Source: a bacterium (GTDB lineage Bacteria; Patescibacteria; Dojkabacteria; JAKAPS01; JAJZLI01). From it: a stretch of 15,658 nucleotides of DNA. The notes beneath the pieces are model-generated. The model was not told the origin of the DNA and ran no database searches. It saw only the letters and a list, made by a program, of their open reading frames with translations. The number at the start of each line of letters is the position of its first letter. The first letter of the stretch is position 1. A program made the translations under genes and the position numbers. Where the stretch lies: positions 1 to 15,658 of the forward strand of contig JAJZKG010000015.1 in the NCBI GenBank assembly GCA_021809565.1, given 5' to 3'. Shown one piece after another: positions 7,027 to 13,860 of this stretch.

Positions 7027-7803
7027 ATGACTCCATATCTAATAAAAGTATCATCCCAAAAAGGAGGCGTAGGTAAGACCACATTTTCTGTAAATTTAGC
7101 AACATCTCTTCAAGAAATGGGCAATACTGTATTATTAGTGGATTTTGATATTGCAAATCCAAGTGTCGGTTTTCATTTAGGTATAGAAAATCAAAATCTA
7201 GGAGTTTCTGATATACTACTCAAAAATGCAAAAATCAGCGATGTTGAGGTACCACACATTCCTACAGGGTTAAAAGTAATTCCTGGAAGTATTGTTGGTC
7301 ATCAGAAAGAGCCATCCATACTCCAAATACAAAAATTTATAAATGAGCTCAAAAAGTCAAGATACGATTATATAATATTTGATACAGCTCCTGGTTATCT
7401 AGTTCCAGAGTTTTCATCTATGTGTGATGAAGGTATTATAATCACTACTCCAGAATTAAGCTCCTGTACAAGTTGTGTAAGGCTATCAAATAACTACAAA
7501 AAATTTGGACTTAAATCAAATATGGTTATAAACAGAGTTAAAAACAAACGATATGAGATTCATGTAAAGGAGATAGAGGAGATGTTTGGTTCAAAAGCAT
7601 TAGGTGTTTTGCCTGAGTCAGAGGTTGTACCAAAAAGTATAGCTATGCATATACCAGCAATTCTTTTAGAGAAACGTTCCTTATTTTCAAAATCAATACT
7701 TGAAACAGCGAACTTTTTCCCATCAAAACCAACAAACACTCAAAATTACTACAAAAGAGGTATTATCTCATTTATAATTGGCTTATTTAAAAAAGAAAGA
7801 TAA
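7027..7803 (+). CDS. MinD/ParA-family ATPase with C-terminal amphipathic helix
   Basis: A P-loop ATPase of the SIMIBI class that dimerises with ATP and positions cargo on a surface. The deviant Walker A KGGVGKTT with the signature lysine is at 12-19. Switch I is 'DFDIANPSVGFHLG' (39-52), and Walker B/switch II is 'IIFDTAPG' (116-123). The usual ParA/MinD length is about 240-270 residues; this has 258. The C terminus 'KRGIISFIIGLFKKER' (243-258) can form an amphipathic helix with a basic end, like the membrane-targeting sequence of MinD; plasmid-type ParA proteins lack this. No ParB-like gene or partition site is nearby. It is coupled to an upstream membrane protein with a charged cytoplasmic tail and precedes a giant secreted protein, so a role in placing a surface structure is more plausible than chromosome partition. 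Classical MinD roles in division cannot be excluded. Confidence 0.85.
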   Translation: MTPYLIKVSSQKGGVGKTTFSVNLATSLQEMGNTVLLVDFDIANPSVGFHLGIENQNLGVSDILLKNAKISDVEVPHIPTGLKVIPGSIVGHQKEPSILQIQKFINELKKSRYDYIIFDTAPGYLVPEFSSMCDEGIIITTPELSSCTSCVRLSNNYKKFGLKSNMVINRVKNKRYEIHVKEIEEMFGSKALGVLPESEVVPKSIAMHIPAILLEKRSLFSKSILETANFFPSKPTNTQNYYKRGIISFIIGLFKKER

Positions 7804-7807
7804 GTAT

Positions 7808-7815
7808 TTTATATT
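7808..7815 (+). promoter_or_regulatory. TATA box of the giant DUF2341 gene
   Basis: TTTATATT is 25-32 bases before the ATG at 7840, which predicts a leaderless transcript. It lies within the 36-base gap after the MinD-like gene, so this gene may be transcribed both alone and by read-through. Confidence 0.45.
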
Positions 7816-7839
7816 TTTTATTCAAATGTAATTGATTGA

Positions 7840-10800
7840 ATGTTTCGTTACTCTGGTTTATTTATTATTCTATTACCTCCAGTATTATTACTTTTAACAT
7901 TAGCAAATATTTCAAATACTGTTATTTCTAATAACACAATAAACTCTAATAATCTTATAAGTAACTCAATTATTTCTAATCAATCCTACTCTCAGGCTAA
8001 TACTACTCTAATAAACACATCATATACAAAAACAAATTACAAAAATATTAGCATTATAGAAAATGGCTTACCAAAAAATATATCCTGGAGTGTATATATA
8101 AATAATTTTTCAGATGCATTTAATTCTATTACTCCAAACTCAATATCTATTCAAAATAATGAGCAAAATTATAGTAACATATTACTTATTTCTAATATAT
8201 CTTATGGAAACGAAGTCTTTATTCCTTCAATAAAAGATATAAATATAAGCAAATTTAACTCTTCAAACAAAATATTAATAAATTATACAGCATTGAAGAT
8301 CATTGAGTTTTATGAGAAAGGCTTACCCCTCAATACGAGTTGGAATTTATCATATGGCGGAATAGAAAAATCTTCTAATTCAGATCTAATAATCTTTAAG
8401 TATTCTGGAACAAATAATACCTTTATAATAAAAAATATTACAGATGGAAATATTTTATACTTTCCAAATAAAAACGAAGAAAATTTATCATATGCTTATA
8501 ATACAACTATTAATTTTTCATTATTAAATATCTCGTTACTCAATAAAAATACAAATATCACTAATAAAAACAACTCTATAAAAGTAAAAAATATAACTGC
8601 AATGGCTATTCGGTATAATTATTCCATATCTAACTCAACATTTTCTAGCTCGAGCAACATCTCAAAAATAATAATCCCATTATTTAATAATTTCAACATG
8701 TCCAAGGGAGTATTTATTAAACCATTATTAATTTCTTCAAAAATTAAAGAATCTTTAAACTCGACAGCGGATATCGCAAATATAAAAAGCGAAATAAACC
8801 CTAAATTATCAAATCAAAATCTTAATACAAATTATAATACTTCTATAAATAGCATAAATACATCGAGTAATAGTAGCATATACCTAAATTATTCAATTAT
8901 CAATAATCTTACATCTTTAAGCAATCAACAACTTTTAAATTTCAAAAATTATATAAAAACAAAAAGGATTCCTATAACTCAATATAATCAAACATTCAAT
9001 CTGAGTTATGGTTTAATAAAACAAGATGGAAAATTTATTCCTGCTGGGAAGAGTATAAATCTACTCACTTATAATAATCAATCTACTGTTTCATATTACA
9101 ATATTTCAGTTGTAAAGGCTGCTCCTAATATGTCTATAGCAGTTGATGGAGTATCATTTAATAAAACAAACTCAACTGGTAAAATTTATGTTCCAGTATT
9201 AGAAAATAAAAAAAATTACAATTTATCTATATCCCTAAAAAGTGTTCTTGGTAATAATAATTATGCAGAGTTTTCATATTCTATAAAATTTAACAATGGA
9301 ACAACAGTTACAGGGAGTGGCAATTATAACGCGGTAAATAAAACCTTTCTTTATAACTTGCCTTATACAACTAATACCATCATTACTTTTGATACTTATG
9401 GAAATAATAATTACTCTTCCGTAGATCCTACCTTGATAGTAATACCGTCTGGAATACTCTCTTATGTACCAATCACTTTATCTAATTTGCAAAATGAACC
9501 TACTCCTGTACCTTTTCAATATATGCTTCCAGTAAACAGTTTAGAATTTAAAAGTTACGAGTCTAAAAATCTGAGTAACATAGAATTTTTTTATTATAAT
9601 GGAAGCATAATTCCGAGCTGGATGGAAGGCAGTACAAGCAATAACTTATTAAATAATCCAACAAACTCAATTTATTTTTACACATCTACAAACACCATTT
9701 ACTGGTTAAAACTTTCCAATACTATTATGCCAGATAATGGTATTACAATATACATGGGTTTTTCATTAACTTCACAGAATTTATTTAATAATGTTGATAT
9801 CGGGGAGGCACCACAACTAAGTCCAATTTATGCCGAGTATGATGATGGATCAACTGTATTTACATATTACAACGTAAATCCAAGTTCTTCATCTGGTTGG
9901 ACAATTCACGGTACTGCTGGAGAAAAAACGGCTCCATCAGGAAGTCATTATTCTAGTGCAAACGCGTTATATGCGAACTCTGCAAACGGTGATTATATGT
10001 ACTTACCTATAAGTGGTCTGTCTCAAAATTCTATCATAACTTTTGATGTATACACTACCGGTCTTGGCGATCTCTTTTTTCTTACAAACTCCGCTGGTTC
10101 AGGACAGATGGTAAGACTTGACGGCAGAGGCGGTGGTGATTATTCTGGAATTGCAACAACCAGTTCCTGGACATCGTGGGCGGCTCCATCTCCCGGAATA
10201 GACACTTCAAAAAATATTTGGTATAAATACGATGTTGTTATATCAAGTACTACTGCAAATGCGTATATTGGTAGTGTTTCAAATTATATCTCAACATTAG
10301 GTACTCTTGCAACATCTCAATTTTCTATAAAAAATAATGGTGATTATATTGGATTAGTAGGCGACGGTTTAGGTTCATCTTATTTAACATATTGGAATGG
10401 CTTTATAATACGTAACTATCCTCCGAATGGTGTTATGCCTTCTGCATCATTCGGTACTCCTCAATCTTCAAGTATGCCTTTAATCCAAATACAAAATAAT
10501 CCGGTTGCATATGGAAGTTCAGATATAATTAATGGAATAAGCCCAAAAAGTCAAGATATGTTGGAGTTATTTAATGACGGAGTTTTACTTGCCGGTCCTA
10601 CTGCAAATGTAGTAACATACACCATATGTGGAGCAACCCCATCTATTAGCGACTGTATATCTCCTGGAAGTTACACTATATCTGTAAATGATATAACCTC
10701 CGGAGTAAGTACAAATACATTATTGGATGTAATACAGGCATACCCTTCTTTAAAATTAAATTTACCCAAAGTAATATTGAACAGTGGAAGTTACTTCCCA

Positions 10801-12372
10801 ATTAATTATTCAATTTCAACACCTGGGAATCAGATTCAATCTGTTTTATATATAGATGGTTCATCTGTATCAAGTTCAAACTCTAATAATATTTATGATT
10901 TTTATCCTCCTATTGGTAATAATTTATACAATATTACATTATCAAGTTCTGGAAACGGCAATTATTTATCAAACAGCGTTAAACAAGATGTATGTGTAGT
11001 TAATACACCTAGCAGCACACCTTATAATACATTATTTTATGCACCTTTATGTATTATTAATAATCAAACTGCTTCTGTACAGGGTGCTTTTCAGCAATTA
11101 ATTAGCATAAATGAAAGCACTTATAAAAATTATCTTCAGTATAATGGAAACGATGCTAATTTCGAGATATTTAACATTAGTGGTGATGTTATTCCTTCAT
11201 GGATAGAGGATAATAATACAGGTAACCTCACTATATGGGTAAAACTACCATATGGTATATCATCAAACTCTATTTATCCTCTGTATATTGGTTTTGGAAG
11301 TAATACATTAAACTTACTTTCTAACAGTGGAGTTAACGGTATAGGAGAGTTTCCAACAGCAACTTCAACATATGCACAGTATGATAATGGTAATTATGTT
11401 TTTAACAATTATTTTAACGGAGGCTCATTAAACGGTTGGACAGTTGCAGGTACTGCTGGTGATACTACCTCAGCTCCTTCTGGTTCTCCATTTGGTCTAA
11501 ATGCATTTTATGCAGATGGTGCTAATGGCGATTATCTTTATACTATTGCAAATAATCAATCTGAAAACTCAATAATAGAGTATTATACGTATACACAAAA
11601 TTTGGATGATTTATTCTTTTTAGCAAACTCTACAGGAGCAGGTCAAATTGCTAGGGTTGGAAATGGTGCTGGATGGTACGGTATTGCTCCTTCAGCATCA
11701 TGGACATTATGGTATGCACCTCCTGACACAGGGGTATGGTCAAATGAATGGTTACTAATGGGTCTAACAATAACTAATGGTAATGCTCAACTGTTCTTAT
11801 CGACCACTCCTGGAACTTATGGAACTGAAATAGGAAAAAATCCTTCTAATAATTATAGTGTAACAAACAAAGGAGATTATCTTGGATTTGTAGGAGACGC
11901 TGGAAGTGGTACTTCAACCCAGTATATGAATGGGTTAATTATACGAGCATATCCTCCTAATGGAGTTATGCCTTACGTTTTTCAGGGAAGTGTTTTTCCT
12001 GTATCCTCACAATCTACTTGTACTATATCATTAAATCAAAACTCAATAACTTTTGGTACTTTAAATCCCTCTTCAAGTATAAACACTATAAACTCCATAA
12101 TCGATACAAATACTGGGAATACTGGCGCATACATGTATATTTTTGGAGGAAATTGGATTGGACCTACACAGTTTGGTGTGAGTAATACTACATGGGCAGC
12201 AACAAACAACATTGCATTTTCTACTGCATCAAAGCTTACATCTGTTTTATCAAATACCTTGATTAGCATACCTTCTACTGGAAGCAACTCAATATACTTC
12301 GGTCTTAGAGTTCCAGGCGGGACTAACTCCGGGACATATCAACAAACCATAACATTTGAGAACTCATGTTAA
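7840..12372 (+). CDS. Giant secreted surface protein with two DUF2341 modules and a C-terminal 'TFENSC' module
   Basis: A 1510-residue exported protein, the largest in the window. A hydrophobic signal (7-25) comes first, then an Asn/Ser-rich stretch. Two short repeats of the archaeal 'E.GLP...W' surface type follow at about 74-83 (ENGLPKNISW) and 159-168 (EKGLPLNTSW). An Asn-rich low-complexity region runs to about 410, then an Ig-like section (about 420-550). DUF2341 module A spans about 554-870 and module B about 1064-1385. Each consists of a DUF2341-type part ('IIPSWME' or 'VIPSWIE') followed by a lectin-like jelly-roll part ending in 'PPNGVMP'. Ig-like segments lie between them (about 876-1060). 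The last module (1391-1510) begins at Cys1394 and ends in Cys1510; it matches the next gene's product. There is no membrane span at the C terminus, so it may be bound to the envelope through another protein. Adhesion or glycan binding is suggested by the modules but not shown. Confidence 0.75.
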   Translation: MFRYSGLFIILLPPVLLLLTLANISNTVISNNTINSNNLISNSIISNQSYSQANTTLINTSYTKTNYKNISIIENGLPKNISWSVYINNFSDAFNSITPNSISIQNNEQNYSNILLISNISYGNEVFIPSIKDINISKFNSSNKILINYTALKIIEFYEKGLPLNTSWNLSYGGIEKSSNSDLIIFKYSGTNNTFIIKNITDGNILYFPNKNEENLSYAYNTTINFSLLNISLLNKNTNITNKNNSIKVKNITAMAIRYNYSISNSTFSSSSNISKIIIPLFNNFNMSKGVFIKPLLISSKIKESLNSTADIANIKSEINPKLSNQNLNTNYNTSINSINTSSNSSIYLNYSIINNLTSLSNQQLLNFKNYIKTKRIPITQYNQTFNLSYGLIKQDGKFIPAGKSINLLTYNNQSTVSYYNISVVKAAPNMSIAVDGVSFNKTNSTGKIYVPVLENKKNYNLSISLKSVLGNNNYAEFSYSIKFNNGTTVTGSGNYNAVNKTFLYNLPYTTNTIITFDTYGNNNYSSVDPTLIVIPSGILSYVPITLSNLQNEPTPVPFQYMLPVNSLEFKSYESKNLSNIEFFYYNGSIIPSWMEGSTSNNLLNNPTNSIYFYTSTNTIYWLKLSNTIMPDNGITIYMGFSLTSQNLFNNVDIGEAPQLSPIYAEYDDGSTVFTYYNVNPSSSSGWTIHGTAGEKTAPSGSHYSSANALYANSANGDYMYLPISGLSQNSIITFDVYTTGLGDLFFLTNSAGSGQMVRLDGRGGGDYSGIATTSSWTSWAAPSPGIDTSKNIWYKYDVVISSTTANAYIGSVSNYISTLGTLATSQFSIKNNGDYIGLVGDGLGSSYLTYWNGFIIRNYPPNGVMPSASFGTPQSSSMPLIQIQNNPVAYGSSDIINGISPKSQDMLELFNDGVLLAGPTANVVTYTICGATPSISDCISPGSYTISVNDITSGVSTNTLLDVIQAYPSLKLNLPKVILNSGSYFPINYSISTPGNQIQSVLYIDGSSVSSSNSNNIYDFYPPIGNNLYNITLSSSGNGNYLSNSVKQDVCVVNTPSSTPYNTLFYAPLCIINNQTASVQGAFQQLISINESTYKNYLQYNGNDANFEIFNISGDVIPSWIEDNNTGNLTIWVKLPYGISSNSIYPLYIGFGSNTLNLLSNSGVNGIGEFPTATSTYAQYDNGNYVFNNYFNGGSLNGWTVAGTAGDTTSAPSGSPFGLNAFYADGANGDYLYTIANNQSENSIIEYYTYTQNLDDLFFLANSTGAGQIARVGNGAGWYGIAPSASWTLWYAPPDTGVWSNEWLLMGLTITNGNAQLFLSTTPGTYGTEIGKNPSNNYSVTNKGDYLGFVGDAGSGTSTQYMNGLIIRAYPPNGVMPYVFQGSVFPVSSQSTCTISLNQNSITFGTLNPSSSINTINSIIDTNTGNTGAYMYIFGGNWIGPTQFGVSNTTWAATNNIAFSTASKLTSVLSNTLISIPSTGSNSIYFGLRVPGGTNSGTYQQTITFENSC
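9499..10464 (+). repeat. DUF2341 plus lectin-like module, copy A
   Basis: First of two homologous modules in the 1510-residue protein. Shared landmarks with copy B are 'IPSW', 'YAEYDDG', 'GTAGE..APSGS', 'ANGDY.YL', 'DLFFLTNSAGSGQ', 'GDYIGLVGD' and 'YPPNGVMP'. Divergence at the DNA level is large, so the duplication is old. Confidence 0.75.
11029..11991 (+). repeat. DUF2341 plus lectin-like module, copy B
   Basis: Second module, with 'IPSW', 'YAQYDNG', 'GTAGDTTSAPSGS', 'ANGDYLY', 'DLFFLANSTGAGQ', 'GDYLGFVGD' and 'YPPNGVMP' in the same order and spacing as copy A. It is joined to the C-terminal cysteine module by a short linker. Confidence 0.75.
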
Positions 12373-12376
12373 ATAA

Positions 12377-12406
12377 AAATTTAGCTTTAATAAATTTAGT
12401 TTTAAT
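12377..12406 (+). repeat. Tandem 15-base repeat in the gap after the giant gene
   Basis: AAATTTAGCTTTAAT (12377-12391) is followed directly by AAATTTAGTTTTAAT (12392-12406), one mismatch. It lies right after the stop codon in the 123-base gap. Its T-rich halves could help termination; it could also be plain slippage in AT-rich DNA. Confidence 0.6.
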
Positions 12407-12456
12407 CTGAACAAAATAAAGTTTTATCTTTGGCAGTTTGAATAATTACAGATAAC

Positions 12457-12464
12457 TATATAAA
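12457..12464 (+). promoter_or_regulatory. TATA box of the 171-residue secreted protein gene
   Basis: TATATAAA lies 32-39 bases before the ATG at 12496. A weak GGTATT just before the start (12488-12493) may act as ribosome binding site. The gap between the giant gene and this one otherwise holds only AT-rich sequence. Confidence 0.5.
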
Positions 12465-12495
12465 TGTTTTAGTTTGATATTTACTTGGTATTAAT

Positions 12496-13011
12496 ATGTT
12501 GCAAAAAAAGAATTTAAGTTTATTATTAGGCATTTTCTTTGGAGTAATAGGAGTTATGAGTTATTTATCATTTCCACTCATATACCCTTCATCAGGAAAC
12601 TCAAACGTCAATGCAAATGTAGTGGTCTCATCAGCTTGTTTTATAGGAATCTCTCCTAACTCAATGACCTTTGGAAATATGGCACCAACTTCCGCATATG
12701 ATACAAATGTTTTAGTAACAGATACTGATAATGGCGGAAATGTAGCTGCAAATATTCTTTTAGAAGGTACTACTTGGGCTTCAGGTTCAAATACATTTGC
12801 CGTAGGCCAAACAAATTATAATGGTTTGTCACAGTCTTCATACTTAGGTGTTTCTTTAACAACTTCATTAGTAAATACGGCTATACAAATACCTGCACCA
12901 ACAGTTTCATCACCTTCTACATCAAATACAGTGTACTTCGGATTGGAAGTTCCTGGTGGAACAACTCCTGGTACATACACTCAAACGATAACATTTGAAA
13001 ACTCTTGCTAA
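12496..13011 (+). CDS. Small secreted protein consisting of the 'TFENSC' cysteine-bounded module
   Basis: A 171-residue exported protein. A basic start and a hydrophobic segment (8-29) form the signal peptide; a short Ser/Asn linker follows. The single domain spans about 46-171. It starts at Cys48 ('SSACFIGISPNSMTFG') and ends in Cys171, the last residue ('YTQTITFENSC'). These are its only cysteines, so a disulfide stapling the first strand to the last is likely. The domain matches residues 1391-1510 of the giant neighbour: 'NS.TFG', 'DT.(T/N)GN..A', 'W', 'YFGL.VPGGT..GTY.QTITFENSC'. It vaguely recalls the beta-sandwich of spore-coat-U/pilin-like proteins, but I do not recognise the family. 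It could be a subunit that polymerises, or a secreted partner of the same receptor that binds the giant protein. The next gene starts within about ten bases. Confidence 0.75.
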   Translation: MLQKKNLSLLLGIFFGVIGVMSYLSFPLIYPSSGNSNVNANVVVSSACFIGISPNSMTFGNMAPTSAYDTNVLVTDTDNGGNVAANILLEGTTWASGSNTFAVGQTNYNGLSQSSYLGVSLTTSLVNTAIQIPAPTVSSPSTSNTVYFGLEVPGGTTPGTYTQTITFENSC

Positions 13012-13019
13012 ATGGTCAT

Positions 13020-13652
13020 ATGAACTTTAATCGTATCCATTTAATTAGTTTATTTTTTATTTTTTCTCTTCTTTCCTTTCTTTTTATTAATCTTAATTAT
13101 GCTCAATTCGGAGAAGTTGCGGGGCAGTTAAATTTCAATGCAAGTATAGGTGGGAGTGCTTCATTACCTTTTACATTAATAAACGGTGGCTCTAAACCTT
13201 TAAGTTTTAAAATAATACTACCTACACTAAATACTATACCTAACTCAACTACTCCAACATTTTCTATTTCACAAATGAATGGTACAATCCCTTCTGGCGG
13301 TCAGTTAACATTAAATGTTACTGTTTATATGCCATCAAATAAAAATAAACCTGGAATGCATTGGAGCGGCATACTACAAGCAATAGAACTATCAAATAAT
13401 ACCATATCTGGAAGCGGAGCTATTCTACAACAGGGCGTTGCTAAGATAGTAGGAGTAACTGCATTAAAACCAGTAGGACTGTCTATACTATATATAGTAT
13501 TAATTATATTGGCAATAATAATTATTTTGGGATTGTTATATTACTTTGTAATTAAAAAAGTTAAAAAACCAAAGTTTCAAAGCAAAATAAAACAATCTAA
13601 GCGTAAACGTACTTTAAACTCAAATAAAAAATCAAGATCAAAAATCAAATAA
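13020..13652 (+). CDS. Single-span membrane protein with extracellular beta domain and very basic tail
   Basis: A 210-residue protein, counted from the ATG at 13020. This start is preferred because the peptide then begins with a normal signal (MNFNRIHLISLFFIFSLL..., ending near 'NYAQ', 26-29) and GGTCAT lies just before it; an in-frame TTG at 13005 would lie inside the previous gene. Residues about 30-150 form a beta-rich domain with 'LPFTLINGGSKPLSFKI', 'PSGGQLTLNVTVYMP', 'PGMHWSGILQAIE' and 'GAILQQGVAKIVGVTAL'. This resembles the Ig-like domains of pilus chaperones and of DUF916-type wall-binding proteins, though the match is by eye. A membrane span (154-178) leads to a cytoplasmic tail of 32 residues with about 15 Lys/Arg and no acidic residue. 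It sits eight bases after the 171-residue protein gene, so it is probably its membrane partner, anchor or assembly factor. Confidence 0.7.
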   Translation: MNFNRIHLISLFFIFSLLSFLFINLNYAQFGEVAGQLNFNASIGGSASLPFTLINGGSKPLSFKIILPTLNTIPNSTTPTFSISQMNGTIPSGGQLTLNVTVYMPSNKNKPGMHWSGILQAIELSNNTISGSGAILQQGVAKIVGVTALKPVGLSILYIVLIILAIIIILGLLYYFVIKKVKKPKFQSKIKQSKRKRTLNSNKKSRSKIK

Positions 13653-13668
13653 AAATTTAAATTGGTTT

Positions 13669-13806
13669 TGGGGTTGCCGGGATTTGAACCCGGACGTGCA
13701 GGTTACTTCATATTTTTCAAATTTCCAGATCTTCATCACAGCTTATAGCTCAAAGATTTTTTAAACATCTGGAGCCTGCCGCGCTGCCAAATTACGCCAC
13801 AACCCC
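13669..13806 (-). tRNA. tRNA-Trp(CCA) with 65-base intron
   Basis: On the minus strand the acceptor stem GGGGTTG (13806-13800) pairs with CAACCCC (13676-13670), with discriminator A from base 13669. The D stem is GCGT/GCGC, anticodon stem GCAGG/CCTGC, T stem CCGGG/CCCGG with loop TTCAAAT. The anticodon CCA is at 13772-13770, giving tryptophan. An intron interrupts the anticodon loop after position 37. CCA is not encoded. The gene ends 16 bases past the end of the convergent membrane-protein gene and is divergent from the HAD phosphatase gene, with a shared TATA-like region. Confidence 0.95.
13704..13768 (-). ncRNA. tRNA-Trp intron with probable box C/D methylation guide
   Basis: Removing these 65 bases restores the loop CTCCAGA and a perfect anticodon stem. 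Inside, on the minus strand, GTGATGA (13739-13733) fits box C. It is followed after exactly 12 bases by TTGA (13720-13717), a D-like box differing from CTGA in one base. The guide between them contains ATCTGGA, which is perfectly complementary to TCCAGAT, covering U33, the anticodon CCA, G37 and the first two intron bases. The fifth base before the D-like box pairs with C34, as the box C/D rule demands. A second TTGA (13753-13750) and the hairpin AGCT-ATA-AGCT lead into box C. In several Euryarchaeota the tRNA-Trp intron is known to guide 2'-O-methylation of C34 before splicing; this appears to be the same device. The splice-site central helix (CTCCA/TGAAG) has one mismatch. Confidence 0.6.
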
Positions 13807-13832
13807 TAGTAATATTATATTTTTCTATGCAA

Positions 13833-13844
13833 GTATATTAATAT
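13833..13844. promoter_or_regulatory. Shared, palindromic TATA region between tRNA-Trp and the HAD gene
   Basis: GTATATTAATAT contains the perfect palindrome ATATTAATAT (13835-13844). It lies about 27-38 bases before the tRNA-Trp 5' end on one strand and 17-28 bases before the HAD ATG on the other. In a 54-base divergent gap it is the best TATA candidate for both directions. Confidence 0.45.
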
Positions 13845-13860
13845 TCCTTTTGTTGATTTA

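Noticed and set aside
7027..7803. Plasmid or chromosome partition ParA
   Set aside because: No ParB-type gene or repeated partition site is near, and the C-terminal amphipathic helix is of the membrane-binding MinD type.
12373..12495. Small RNA in the gap after the giant gene
   Set aside because: Only AT-rich sequence, a 15-base tandem repeat and a TATA box are visible; no box C with a matching D at guide distance and no stable hairpin.
13005..13019. TTG at 13005 as start of the single-span membrane protein
   Set aside because: It overlaps the last codons of the previous gene and lacks a ribosome binding site; the ATG at 13020 gives a normal signal peptide.
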